Both the position numbers and the translations under genes were made by a program. The notes beneath the pieces were generated by a model that was not told the origin of the DNA, did no database searches, and saw only the letters and a program-made list of their open reading frames with translations. Source: Mactromeris polynyma (Eukaryota; Mollusca; Bivalvia; Venerida; Mactridae). Taken from it: a stretch of DNA of 64,000 nucleotides. The DNA lies in NCBI GenBank assembly GCA_032209605.1, contig JASFXZ010000005.1, forward strand, positions 28,012,905 to 28,076,904, written 5' to 3'. Of this stretch, positions 23,037-35,485 are shown piece by piece. Position 1 is the stretch's first letter. Each line of letters begins with the position of its first letter.

Positions 23037-26000
23037 ATGGCGACCGGTGGTTGGTCCGAAGACTCTCCCAGATTGCCGGACACCAAAGATACATTTCCAC
23101 CAGGTATTGTTGTAGCCGCTGCCATTGACTTAGGGACTACACTCTCTGGATATGCATTTGCTTTCAGGTAAGTAATGATTTACTGCGTAATTTACGTAAA
23201 TTCGCCGAAGCAAGGGACTGTTGCTTTAAATGCCATATACGGGCATCGTGTCGTCTGTTTTGACATCTTTTTATAGTTAAGGGTAAGTATAAGTTAACGG
23301 CTTTGATCACATGCATTTATTCTAGGTTCACCGTAAAAGTAATACCAGTATTTCACCCAGGCCCCGTGTTCACAAAGAACTAGATTTAAGGATCCGGATC
23401 TTGGTTTTCACAATGTTAATTAGAAGAATTTAGGTATTTTTTGTGTTAGTTTATGAAAAGTACTGCATAAAGTTTTCCAGATCAGTTGATTCTTTGTGAA
23501 CACAGGGCCAGAGCCATACAACATGTCTACACAGTCCGATATTTAGTGTGTAAAAGAGAAAATAAGTTGCTACAGGGCGTAGGGGTAAATACGTAAGAGA
23601 ACAGGGGCGTAAGGAACGGCCTGGCCGACCATTAAGGACGTCTAGGGAGAATCAAAGAGGACAAACAAGGGAAGTAATTTAATGGATGGAATACATCACA
23701 GGAGTAGTAAAGACAGCTGGTAACAATAGGCAGAAAAAGCTCAACATTTCTCAGGCTACCGGACATTGTACAGGAGCTCTGTGATCAGTAAAAAGTGTTT
23801 GCGGCTAACGATTGCTATTTGTTTCACTGTGTGCAGTGAATGCGATACGGTGGGTCAGGAAACAGCGGGCCAGTTTCGTAACGTGAGCAACTGTTGTCCG
23901 TAGCTGAACGCAGGGCAGGTATTGAGCAGATAGTAAAGTCACATAAAAGAGAGAGAGTACGTTGCAACAGGGAACGCTACATATATAAGACAGTTCCTCC
24001 CCACACAGACCTCCGGGAAAACAACAATCCAAAAAAAAAGTCATTTGAGGAGGCTCAATGGTACATACTAGTCTATACGTAAGGGAACAGAGGCGCAAGG
24101 AACATAGCCTTAATCTGTCAAATATGTAAGATATCGTCTTCGGCGATCTAACATATTGAACTGTTTTCGACTTATATATATAACATACATAATTATAGTA
24201 AAACCTGTCCACAGCAACAAACATGGATCCTGGGGAAGAACATTTCGGCTGTTGTCGAGAGGTTGCTGCTCTGCGAATGTTAAATTGGAATAAAATATTT
24301 ACCACCAGAAATTCTATGTTTTCGACGAGAGGAGATATTTTTATCTGTTTCATTATATGCACATTTCTCGTTAACTCTAATGTTTCAGCAAGTTTATAAT
24401 AATTCCTTCGTATTAAAGTCTTTGAAATACTTTATAAAACGCATGGTAAAAAAACCCAGTATGTTCAGCGTCTGTCGCTGCTGCGATTATCTCATTACAT
24501 TATGTTTACTGCAAGGGGAGATCACTGCTTTGGCGAATGCCGTAAGATCTACCACGATGCCCTCCCTTTAGCATAAAATATTTATATTCTTACAGGGATA
24601 ACCCAACAAGGGTTTACGCAAGCACCTGGAGTTCAAAGACCACGGATACCATCCAATCGAATAAAACCCCCACAACTGTATTGCTTGACCGTAATGCCGG
24701 CTTTCATGCGTTTGGCTTTGATGCTGAGGAAATATACTCGGCGCAGTGCGAAGAGGATCAGCAACAGGACTCGTACTACTTTCAAAATTTCAAAATGGAA
24801 CTATATCGTCAGGAGGTAAGGTCATGCTGTATTCATACACATAAACCTAACCACAGAATTTGTCTTGACTTTCACGTACCATCCGTCGTATACGAACATA
24901 GAGACAATGCATGGGTACCAGTCTAGTTTCACCATGTTGTCGTTCGTTCGTTCGTTCGTTCGTTCGTTCGTTCGTTCGTTCGTTCGTTCGTTCGTTCGTT
25001 CGTTCGTTCGTTCGTTCGTTCGTTCGTTCGTTCGTTCGTTCGTTCGTTCGTTCGTTCGTTCGTTCGTTCGTTCGTTCGTTCGTTCGTTCGTTCGTTCGTT
25101 CGTTCGTTCGTTCGTTCGTTCGTTCGTTCGTTCGTTCGTTCGTTCGTTCGTTCGTTCGTTCGTTCGTTCGTTCGTTCGTTCGTTCGTTCGTTCGTTCGTT
25201 CGTTCGTTCGTTCGTTCGTTCGTTCGTTCGTTCGTTCGTTCGTTCGTTCGTTCGTTCGTTCGTTCGTTCGTTCGTTCGTTCGTTCGTTCGTTCGTTCGTT
25301 CGTTCGTTCGTTCGTTCGTTCGTTCGTTCGTTCGTTCGTTCGTTCGTTCGTTCGTTCGTTCGTTCGTTCGTTCGTTCGTTCGTTCGTTCGTTCGTTCGTT
25401 CGTTCGTTCGTTCGTTCGTTATTCAACCGCTGTCTTTAGCAGTATGTTCCATTTGAACTTGGATCTCTTTTTCACGGTGTAGTGAAGATTCTAAGACTAC
25501 AAAATGGCGGGTTATCTATTGTGTCTGCAATTGTTTATAACATCTATGTTTTGTTGTATTACTTGTCTTACGTCATAATCGTATGACACGTTTGCAGACG
25601 AAACGATTATAAACTGTACACTTATCTATTTGAGGCCTGCTATGTGATTTACGACCTCTTCTGTAAGTGACGTCATTTCTAGAAAACGCAACATGTGATG
25701 TCACTATTTCATACAGGAAACAATATTTACTCCATAATTTAGGGTCACTGTGTTTTCATATTGCAATTATAGGCAAATATTGCTTACTGTAAGCACATTG
25801 TGACGTCACATGTGACGTTTTCTGGAAATGACGTCACTTAATCGTACAGCGACGCTCATTTTAAACACTAAACTTTCAGAAGCTCACGAGGACAACAAAA
25901 CTTAAAGATATCAGCGGCAAAGAGATGCCTGCACTAAATATATTTACTATGGTCATCAAATTTCTCAAAGACAAGCTGATTGAAGAGGCAAGCTTTAGCA

Positions 26001-29000
26001 AATCAGATTTAGAGGAGCATGAGTTTATGTGGGTTATAACAGTACCGGCGATATGGTCGGATGCGGCTAAACAGTTCATGGAATTGGCAGCAATTCAGGT
26101 AAACATTGAACCTCGATAATGAAGATTTTGGTTGTGGTCTGATCATCGAGTTGAAATATGGAGATACAAAATGAAGTGTTTGTTTATGAGGTGGTCTTAA
26201 GTTAGACTCTAGAAATCCACTAGCCCGACGTCCCGGACTAGTCTAATGCTGCATCAGGCTACCAACAGTTAAGTTGAAGTTAGTCCCGGACATATCTGTT
26301 TTTAAAGCTAACCAATTGTTCAGTTGTAAGTCAACACTTAGAATTCCACAAACACATACATGTGATTATTAATTTTAGATTATGGAGCTATCATTGCTTA
26401 TAAATTGACCGATATTCTCGAACAATAAGCTTCCTATGTCGGACAAGTCAAATTTTACATTTCCATTAGTCCAGGACAAGTGTCTTTGAAAGAATTATCT
26501 GTTAGAGGTAGTTTTCGTTGAGGTTTTACAGTACTGGCTTATGTTTCTAAATTCAGCCACCCATAACACAAACGAGGCTCATTCGGACTACAACAATAAT
26601 GCAATTGTATACAATTCACGATTTTTAAATAAAGGTTGTCCATTGCTTTAAATCTACGCCATATTTTGTGTATTTCAATTACCATAAAGAATTCCTACAG
26701 ATACAATCTGTCTCTTCCAAACCATAAAACATGTATGTACCTGCACTTATTGTGTGTAATTATTTTATATTTATTCTTATACTGGACGGAACGCTGTGGG
26801 AATTCCCCCGATCGCGTATACCTTTTTGCTGGGAAAGTAATCAATTCACCCCCACCCCACCCATCCAAAAAGCGACGTTTTTGGGCGCAGCCGTACTAAC
26901 ACGGCTTTGCTATTTGCATATCAATGTTGTGTAAACCAATCAAATCTGACCTTAACCATTTAACCAACTTCTGTTCAACCGAACAACGTTTGTAACCTTG
27001 ACTCGGATTGGTTAACCTTTTCGATAAGGGGTACGGTGAATTTACCGAAATCCATTCTGTATCTTGAGTGACCAGCAATCGTAACATCTCGATAATGTTT
27101 TATGTTATACAACAAATTTTAATTTTCAAATTGCGCCGACCATCTGTTTTCAAAATATTTCTAGTTTTGTTTTATATTTTTTTTCTAGGCGGGTATACAA
27201 AAGTTTCAACTCAAACTTGTTCTGGAGCCAGAAGCAGCCAGTCTATATTGTCAGGCAAACTACACTCGGAGGGATCTTCAGGCTGGACATATTGTAGAGT
27301 TGTCCCACTTCCCTGTGGGCCATAAATACATAGTCGCTGATCTTGGAGGTGGGTGACGCTTATTTTCAGAACCAAATAAATACCCTAATTTTCATAAAAG
27401 ACAGATAATTTTGTTTTTTTTTCGTTATAATCAGTTTATTTTGATTAAAAACACGTGTTTCTATACAGAAAAAAAACATTTTCGGTAAACTTCAGTTTCC
27501 TTTCAAAAAATACAATATTACTGGTGGGCCTCGTTTATTCGTCAACCTTCTATCCGAACACTTGGTATCATCCGAAACATATATCAAGTCCCGATGAATA
27601 TTCTTATGCACGTCGACATGAAATGGGCTATCCGAAACCATGTGAAATGATAAATTGGAACTGAAACAAAACATTAATGAGCACTGCTGTGGGATTTGCA
27701 ACCTCTTATGCACGTGACGTCATTTAAAGAAAACCCAAAATGTGATGTCACTATGTGCAAGCAGGAAATAATATGTACTCCATATGGTCACTTCATTTTC
27801 GCATTGCCATATGGGGCAAATATTGCTTACTGTCAGTACATGGTGACGTCACATGTGACGTTTTCTGGAAATTACATCACTTAATGAAGAGGTTGGAAAT
27901 CGTACAACGGCGCTCATTGTATTCATTATTAAATCTGTGTTTATATCGTAGGAGGAACGGCGGATATTGCTACCCATGAAGTTCTACCCGACGGTTCACT
28001 CAGAGAGATATATCGTGCTTCAGGGGACGAATTAGGTGGTAACAGAGTAAACCTGGCATTTTTAGTTTTTCTTGAAGGGTTTCTTCAAAAGGAGACTCTC
28101 GAAAGTTTCAAGGCTTTTGCGAGACACGACTACCTACAACTTGTTCGAGACTTTGAATTAAAGAAACGAATTGTAAGCGCGGATAATCCTACACCAATTA
28201 CCATAAGAATTCCAAATCCTCTCATCGACTGTATTCAGGCTGTCCATGGTGACATCACTCTTCAACAGCTCATAGAAAAGGGGGACTATCAAAATTTGTT
28301 GCAAGTAAGGAAAGACAAATTGACAATCAAATCAAACCTTGCAAAGATTTTCTTCAATGAACCCGTCGATGAAATTATCAAGAAATTAAAGGAGATAATT
28401 CAAGTGCAACATTTTAACATCAACTCACTCCTGTTGGTTGGCGGTTTTGCCGATTCTCCTTTTGTGAGGGAGAGGATAACTAGCGAGATTCAGCGTGATT
28501 GTCATGGCATTGAAATTTCAAGACCGGAGGAAGCCTGGATGCATGTATTAAAAGGTGCCGTATTAAGCATTCTGCGACCAAACCACATCAGTGAGCGTTT
28601 ATCACGGTACAGCTATGGATTCAGGGTTTCGGTACCGTTTAATGAACAAGAACACCCCCAGGAATTGAAGGAACGCCGCTTGAGTGGCAAGGAATATTGC
28701 TCCGATATTTTCCATAAATGCATTACCATTGGACAACGACTGAAATGTGGTGAAAAGTTAAGGGTTGACTTTTCAGGAGAAAAACGACATGAGGCCAGTA
28801 AGCATGAAATCATCTGTACTGAGCTTTACCGATCAACTAAAGCTGATCCTAGATATTGCACACCGGTAGAAGGTTGCAAACGAGTTGGAAAGATGGTCCA
28901 TCGTCCACCAACGGGTGGGTGGGGTAATATTGCTATGTTTACAGCTGAGGTAACAATTGGGGAGGCCGAACTGAAAATATCGGTGATTAATGCAACTACA

Positions 29001-29042
29001 CAAGAAGAGTATACTACTACGGTAGATTTCTTGGATGATTAA
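23037..29042 (+). CDS. HSPA12-like Hsp70-family protein (five coding exons, complete)
   Basis: Atypical Hsp70 ATPase-fold protein of the HSPA12A/B group, expanded in bivalves and linked there to stress and immunity (family knowledge). Exons: 23037-23167, 24596-24815, 25880-26098, 27189-27348, 27952-29042 (TAA). All introns are GT-AG and phases agree; total 606 aa, near the usual 600-690. Motifs: phosphate-1 AIDLGTTLSGYAF (residues 29-41); FKMELY near the end of exon 2; LKDISGKEMPAL and WVITVPAIWSDAAKQFM in exon 3; LEPEAAS in exon 4; phosphate-2 VADLGGGTADIATHEV split across the exon 4/5 junction (from residue 239); adenosine motif LLVGGFADSPFVRERI near residue 403. There is no C-terminal EEVD, as expected for this group. 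A TTTGTTTCAG just upstream of the ATG at 23030 looks like an acceptor, so a 5' UTR exon probably lies further left. Introns carry several MITEs and a (CGTT)n array. Confidence 0.93.
23360..23509. mobile_element. Short TIR element in HSPA12-like intron 1
   Basis: Inverted ends GGCCCCGTGTTCACAAAGAA and TTCTTTGTGAACACAGGGCC, about 150 bp apart, with no ORF. A related end (GGGGCCTTATTCACGAA) occurs near 40504. Confidence 0.75.
23960..24110 (+). repeat. Dispersed repeat, 'CCTCCCCACACAGAC' family, copy
   Basis: In HSPA12-like intron 1. Carries AGGGAACGCTACATATATAA, CCTCCCCACACAGACCTCCG and GAGGAGGCTCAATGGTACAT. Matches 2870-3180 and 57296-57480. Confidence 0.6.
24941..25420. repeat. (CGTT)n microsatellite, 120 perfect units
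   Basis: 480 bp of uninterrupted CGTT units inside HSPA12-like intron 2, with no variant unit that I can see. Each unit carries one CpG. All reading frames are open, producing meaningless FVRS/NERT repeats. Confidence 0.97.
25631..25860. mobile_element. CRE-palindrome MITE, copy 3, next to HSPA12-like exon 3
   Basis: Right end GTACAGCGACGCTCATT stops 19 bp before exon 3 (25880). Contains three full TGACGTCA octamers and TCACATGTGA. The branch-point/pyrimidine region of intron 2 must lie partly inside the element. Confidence 0.85.
26934..27000. repeat. Dispersed repeat, inverted relative to 32561-32625
   Basis: In HSPA12-like intron 3. AACCAATCAAATCT, GAACAACGTTTGTAACCTTG and neighbouring blocks reappear reverse-complemented near 32561-32625. 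Confidence 0.6.
27528..27625. mobile_element. Pogo/Tigger-like MITE fragment in HSPA12-like intron 4
   Basis: GGCCTCGTTTATTCGTCAAC, CTATCCGAACACTTGGTATC and CTTATGCACGTCGA match the elements at 41393-41537 and 53369-53548. The right end is degraded. Confidence 0.65.
27675..27918. mobile_element. CRE-palindrome MITE, copy 4, in HSPA12-like intron 4
   Basis: Ends AATGAGCACTGCTGTGGGAT and CGTACAACGGCGCTCATT. Two TGACGTCA octamers. Ends 33 bp before exon 5 (27952). Confidence 0.85.
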
Positions 29043-30050
29043 CTATTTCATGCAATGCTTCATCCATACAGCATCGGCTGTTTTCGGTAAAGAATACGAA
29101 GGGTAATTGACTGTTTCAAACTGCAATTACCACTATACTGATTCTTGATTTATCACTTCACTTTTCCCGGATCCCCGCTGGTCGTAGGGACACTTTTGAT
29201 GCGTGTGAACAATTTTTCTCCACTATGAGCTGTAAAAGTAAGGTCTTCCAGTGTTTGATGTTGTCCTGCCAACTTTTCTTAGGCCTGCTATACTTCCTTA
29301 ATTGCTCTTCTACAGTACCTTGTAGGATTGTCTTTGCTAAACCAGACGAGCAGGTGACGTGGACTTACCATTTCAGCATGCATCACTTCACAGAGATAAG
29401 AATGGAGAATGTCATCATATTTGCATTATGGTTCCTTGGACTCTTCTAACCACCTCCTCTTTTGTGACATGGTATGAGATGTTCAGGATCTTCTAGTAGC
29501 ATCTCATCTTGAAGGCGTAGATTCTTCTTTGTATGTCTGTTGTCCATGTTTAGCTTTGTTTATCTAAATATTGCCCAATTTTGACTGATATCAGCTGGGA
29601 CAATTGTTATATATTAAAGCCAGTATTGAATAGTATGTTTCATAAAGTATAGACGCAATGAAAGTTTTTATCAACCCTATTATATTGTATAGATGTATTT
29701 TTAAATATCAGTTATTTTGCAGTATTAATAACGTATACATGTGTAATCAAATATAATGAAAACAACCAGTTGCGTTAAACATCAACTTATACACGTATAT
29801 TATGTTTATTTATGTAAGATGGAGAGATGACAACGATTATTTTCGTAGTCGTGCACAACGAGACCATAGCTACTAAAATAGCAATAAAGAACAACAACAA
29901 CAACATTGAATTTCAATATCAACATTATATAACAAAGTCAGAACAAAATACGAAATACGACATGGAGATCTAGCAGTTATTCTGGTTGTAAGTTATTGAA
30001 ACGTGGAGGCTGTCAAGTTTAATGGAAACGTATAGCCAGACAAACTTGGA
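29043..30050. other. HSPA12-like 3' flank
   Basis: Probable 3' UTR and downstream DNA. A candidate polyadenylation signal AATAAA lies at about 29882. An ORF at 29225-29449 has no recognisable domain and is not called as a gene. Confidence 0.4.
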
Positions 30051-30235
30051 AACCGGCTCGCTGGTTCAGTGGTTGCCAGAGTGCTCGCTTCGAGTCCAGA
30101 ACGTTATGGGCTTGAGCCCCGGCTGCGACAACCTAAACTCGTAGACAGTAGTTACAGCAGTCCCCTTGCATACGATAGGCATGATAAGGATATTTCTACC
30201 ACGAATAAAACCATTTGTCATTGAATCGTAATTAC
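30051..30235 (+). repeat. tRNA-derived SINE (second family)
   Basis: Box-A-like GCTGGTTCAGTGGTTGCC and box-B-like GGGCTTGAGCCCCGG, followed by a body ending AATAAAACCATTTGTCATTG. Differs from the SINEs at 22735 and 58783. Confidence 0.65.
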
Positions 30236-31074
30236 TTATTTATTTCATTGTGCTTTCACCTGTAAGTTATGATCATGGGTCATGTCAAACCTAACTTCGT
30301 ACATGTTATGTTATTATATAAATGAACTTCTTCTTTTTTTGCTGGGACTGGTTGGCCAGGTGTTAGGTTAGTATGGCTTAGTTTGGAAATATATAACGCA
30401 TGGGTGTCGTGATACGCCTGAAACAAACCACTATCTATTTCAATACTTTAGCGACGTATTGCAATATGTACCACGATATACTGAGTCTGATTGTGTTGCA
30501 ATTTCGATGATTTTCTTGACTAGATAATTTCTTATTTTAGAGTTTGTAGACAGTAACTTTCTAGCAGACAGCAGAAAAAATATATCGTAAAAATACAATA
30601 CGTTCATTTCATATCGTGGTATAACTCAGTTTGGCTGTATATTGCAGTATACCGATATATCGTGACACTCCTAATATCACGTGTCTATAATACTGAGTCA
30701 GCGATAAGTAAACACCGTCCCAAATGTATGCTAATTGACTTAATCTATTAACGCATCATAGAACACCAACGTAATGAGCCTAGCTTACTTTAAACTCCTA
30801 TTACACGGAAATAAACAAAATAGACGAATTGATATCTGTACTAATCCAATTGTGGTTTACGAAAATAAGTTAAAAAACGGAATTTAGTTACGCATACTTT
30901 TTTCACGTACAAATATAAACGCAATAAATGGTTTTAAAGTATCAAATTAATACTGTTCAGACACTTTTAATTGAGTGTTATTACAGTTTAATTAAGTATT
31001 TCCTTCAACAGCGGATAATTAATTGTAAGAGGAACTATTTCCAGGCGTATAAACTACCTCCAAGAGATACAACA

Positions 31075-31400
31075 TGCTGTCCATGTATTAATACATTGCT
31101 ATAATTGTCAAGTCTTAATATTCTTATTTCAAAGTTGATTGAAAATGATATAAATACAGTAAAAAAAACTCAATAATGCGACCACCATTGGGGCCCTTGA
31201 AAACTGACAACGGACAATTTGTCCGCTTTAAAGGGGTTTCTGGATTAAAGGGGTCCCGCTTTAAAGGGGTTCCAGTGTACATTTGTATTAAGACATTGCT
31301 ATAATTGTCAAGACATAATACAAATGTTTCAAAGTTGATTGAAAATGATATAAATACAGTAAAACCTCAATAATGCGACCACCCTTGGTGCCCTTGAAAA
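31075..31400. repeat. About 130-bp tandem duplication spanning a MITE end
   Basis: 31075-31205 and 31275-31400 share ACATTGCTATAATTGTCAAG, TTTCAAAGTTGATTGAAAAT and the beginning of the pogo/Tigger-like element with its flank, so host flank and element end were duplicated together. Confidence 0.7.
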
Positions 31401-31740
31401 ATGGTCTTAATATTGAGGTGGTCTTAATATTGAGGTGGTCTTAATATTGAGGTGGGTTTAATATTGAGGTGGTCTTAATATTGCGATGGTCTTAATGTTG
31501 AGGTGGTCTTAATATTGAGGTGGTCTTAATATTGCGATGGTCTTAATGTTGAGGTGGTCTTAATATCGAGGTGGTCTTAATATTGCGATGGTCTTAATAT
31601 TGAGGTGGTCTTAATATCGAGGTGGTCTTAATGTTGAGGGTGAATAAAGAGCAAAACAGTGGAAATGGATTTGAATGTGTTTTATTTTTATTTTGAAGTG
31701 GTCTTATTATTAAGGTGGTCTTTAGGACTATAGGCCTACA
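31355..31740. mobile_element. Pogo/Tigger-like MITE with internal 17-bp expansion
   Basis: Left end TACAGTAAAACCTCAATAAT. Inside, 31403-31640 is about 14 copies of TGGTCTTAATATTGAGG and variants (TTGCGA, ATCGAG), absent as an array from the other copies. The inner motifs AGAGCAAAACAGTGGAAATG and GGTGGTCTTTAGG are shared. Confidence 0.8.
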
Positions 31741-32996
31741 GTGAGTTAGTGAAAAATTACGAACACCTTATATACAACTGCGAAATAACTTTTGAACGAC
31801 TTTGAATGTTCAATACATCAGTGAATCGTATATTCAGAAATTTTAATTTAGCAGTGTATGCGATGAATTTCAATGGAAAGCTTATGTGTAAATTAAACAA
31901 TATATTGTTACAGTTTCGTGACAATTGGTCGCATAATGAAATAGTAATATGCAAGATATCATATCAAAGTTTATATAAGTACCCCGGGCGTACTACGCAA
32001 ACGATTCGTAGCTATGTATAAGTGCAATCCTTTTCATACCCTTACTATCATTTATGAATGTCTAGTTACCTACGATATCCTCATGACATAAGAAAGATGA
32101 GAAAAATCAAAACGGCAAACAGACTATGAAGAATATATATAGAATATAAAAAATGGCAATTTAAAGCTTAGGAAAACATAATGTCATCAGTGTAAATATT
32201 AAACTTATATGGCTTTGTCATACAAAGCAATCAACGATTAAGGTAGGATTTTGCGAGTTAAATCTAGAATAGTTTCATGACCGTATATTCATGATCATTA
32301 TCCTCAGGTGAACGATAATATGTTCATCTGCCTTAGATAATACCTTGTCATGTTTACAATAATAAGAATAACGCCTCTGTCGTGATCAAAAGGTTTTCTT
32401 TGTAAATACAACATCATTAAAATAACTGTGTTCATTACCGTTATATTTATAGAAATACAAAACAATATACATGCCAGTTTTCAGTTTTGGTACAGAAATA
32501 CATAGACCATATTTATTACCTTATATATACATCATGTAAGTTTACCAATCCATTTCAAGGTTACAAACGTTGTTCGGTTGACGAGAATTTTGTTTAATGG
32601 TCAACGTAAGATTTGATTGGTTTACACTACGCTTGTCAATCAAAGAGCAAAGTTATGTTAGTACGACTGCGCCGAAAAACGTACTTGTGTGCCATATTCA
32701 TTGAAATTGTTGTGAGTTCAAGTTAAAACCGCCATGTGTCGTCATGCACCACTAAGATGCCGAAGAATGCTTCTTCATAGTCCAAACAAATAAATATACG
32801 ATGTATCAACTTATCAATTTTTATATACAAAAGTATGGATAAAAGAGATTATGTGTATCACGTTCGCTGATAGTTACGTGTTGTATACGATGCATTGCCT
32901 GTATTTTTTGAAGTCATACTTACTCTGTTTTTATATGGATACTTAATGAAACTAAGACCAGGAGACAAAACAAAGAAAACAACACTTTTCTCCGTA

Positions 32997-33088
32997 TTAC
33001 ATATCGAGGGCTCAACGCAACACTGTCGTAACTCCTATGTATTTATATAGGAGTTAAGACAGTGTTGCGTTTAGCCCTCGATATGTAA
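32997..33088. repeat. 92-bp hairpin element
   Basis: Two arms of about 42 bp around an 8-nt loop. Left arm: TTACATATCGAGGGCTCAAC, GCAACACTGTCGTAACTCCT. The right arm is its near-perfect reverse complement. A related hairpin lies at 61926-62013. Confidence 0.85.
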
Positions 33089-33099
33089 CCAAACTTGTT

Positions 33100-35485
33100 T
33101 AGCGTCTCTTTACTAAATACACATTTAGTGAAATATGTTGCAGCATTTTGTTTGTTTGGTAATTTATGTGCTTTAATAATATATTCTTTTGTACATTGAC
33201 CGAAAGTATTTATTTATAACTAATGTTGATATTTGCATGTATGCTCATGGGCAGTATTGCATTTTGTAATTTATATATATATACATACTTACGTTATGTT
33301 GTAATATCTTGTTTTGCATTCGGTGTGAAACAGAAAAAAATATAAACTAGGAAATATTTACTTCAACGATAAAACAAACAAACACAAACCAATCTTTTTT
33401 TATCTTTTATTGATCAGATCTCGTACTTTCTTGGCACCAAATAGGTTTGTTTACCATCTGGGACCAATGTATACATGTATATATTGGTCCCAGTTGCCAT
33501 GGAACTGAACAAGTTATTAAAACTTTCAAGAAAATTAAAAAAAAAGTATACATAAATGATATTATTTGATAAAATGAAATGTTAGAACTAAACAAACAAC
33601 TGTGTTATAGAATACCATTTCAAAGGTTGAAAACAATACCAGTCTATCTTCGTCTCTGTTTATATAAAGATAGTTTTCTTTCGCATTCACCATTTCAATG
33701 TTTATGTGCGCAAATAAACAGGATCGGGGATCCGGTACACCGTATTGACCGAAGTATTCCAAATGGTTTTTATAGCTACTAGGATATGATAAAATCAAGA
33801 CTGACAGGTCCTAAAGCCGGATTATTTGGAATACCTCCAATGAAAGAACAGAGTCTACCACTTAATGTTCTCTGTATGATCCCCGACCCTTCAATTTTGT
33901 GATATTCTTGCACAATGATGAGGTAAAACGAAACAGAAACCTGTATATTTGATATTAAGGTCAGTTTGATAGTAAATTTAGCATTATAACTTCAGCCAAT
34001 GTGAAAACACAATGTTGTTCATATACAAATCATACAATATAATAATCTATTTGAGCATTGTATTTTTTTATTCTCTATAAAAAACAGAATAGAAAGGTAA
34101 CATAAACTATACATTCATATCTAACAGTATCAAGAACAACTTTGTATGTAAGTTTACTAATCGCGGTCACCAAGATTACAAAAAAAACAATTCAGCGTTG
34201 TCCAGAAATTTCAAACTTTTGCTTTTCTGCCAAATAATTTCAGCTACATATTCCCTGAAACAGCGTTGGAAATGTCGGATTTTGTTTCAAGAACTGTGTC
34301 TTAAATTATAAAGTTTTATCGATATTTCGAGTCACAATTAAAAAGTTTACATTTAAACATGTACTAATATTACCTCGAACTTTGCACTAACACCCAATTA
34401 TCTCACTTTAACTGTCTTGATTATATCAATGGAGATGCATTTGGACCAGTTTACAGTATCTCGAAGTTTATACAGTATTTTCCAACATTTTTCTACTGAA
34501 TAAGTATCAATTGTCTTTGAAGAAAACGTGTTATAAGCGCACGACCTCAGCGAAGTGACACATATATAAGTTTTAAACCCATGAAAATGCATACAAATTA
34601 TACCATGATTTGGAAACTGAACTGTAAGCTCATTAAAAATACTTTTACACACAAATATTAGATTTAATGTAATAACAAACAATAGATACACATATACAAA
34701 CATATCTGAGTATTTTAATTCATTCTCGGTGAAAGTTTCGTGTATAGGGGCCTACATAGCAATTGCGGATATGACGTAAGTTTCATTTTTTACGCGCATG
34801 CGCAGTTCTCTATGTCTATATATATAACAACCCCGTAGAATGAGTCATAAGAATCCAAATAAAAATCAACGAAACAAAATGGTACTTATCTACGGTGTGG
34901 GTATGAACTATTTACACAGAAATGAAAAAAGAAATAAATGTGAAAATAAACAGAATAAAATGGATTTCACATAGTTAGCGAAATGAAAATTTATGTTCGA
35001 AAATGTAACTTTCCTCGAAAGACTCGCCCTCAAAATTCGCGACCCTAATTTGGCTAAAATAATGTTGCGCCACAATAAACCAGTTTGACGTTTGACACGC
35101 AATACTTATCGATACTTTCATCAGATTGCAAGCTTAAGATTTGTTCTAAGTTATTAGAAATATATTGAACAAAATTTAGTCACACTTCGCACACGAAGGA
35201 AAACGTCGTGCAAAGATACTAGCTCATTAAGAGACTACAGAAAGAAAGTGAACAAATGAAAATAATGAATGACCAATAATTGTCTTTCAAGTTAGAATGA
35301 TTGTTATTATTTACAAAATTGGAAGCCCAGTTTTATCCGATTCGTCTGTCAATGTTAAAATCCGACCAAAAATCGGCCATATTTCTGAAGCAAACTTGTG
35401 GCCTTATTGTCGATCTCAGACATTCTGTTTCGGGCATTTCAAACTATCATTGCATTTTACTTGGACATTATTTTATTGTTCGCAT
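33100..35485. other. Intergenic DNA, including the presumed 3' UTR of the SLC4 gene
   Basis: No gene supported. The right-hand end probably includes the SLC4 3' UTR (minus strand); I did not find a convincing polyadenylation signal. An NRF1-like palindrome, CGCGCATGCGCAG, lies at about 34793. Confidence 0.4.

Noticed and set aside
23805..24362. 185-codon minus-strand ORF in HSPA12-like intron 1
   Set aside because: No domain, and it overlaps dispersed repeat sequence. Chance ORF.
24941..25420. (CGTT)n as a heat-shock element array for the HSPA12-like gene
   Set aside because: HSF sites need alternating inverted GAA/TTC units at 5-bp spacing. This array has TTC in one orientation every 4 bp.
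24865..25482. ORFs encoding FVRS/NERT repeats
   Set aside because: Translation of a perfect tetranucleotide array in all frames.
29225..29449. 74-codon ORF downstream of the HSPA12-like gene
   Set aside because: No recognised family; it lies in the probable 3' UTR.
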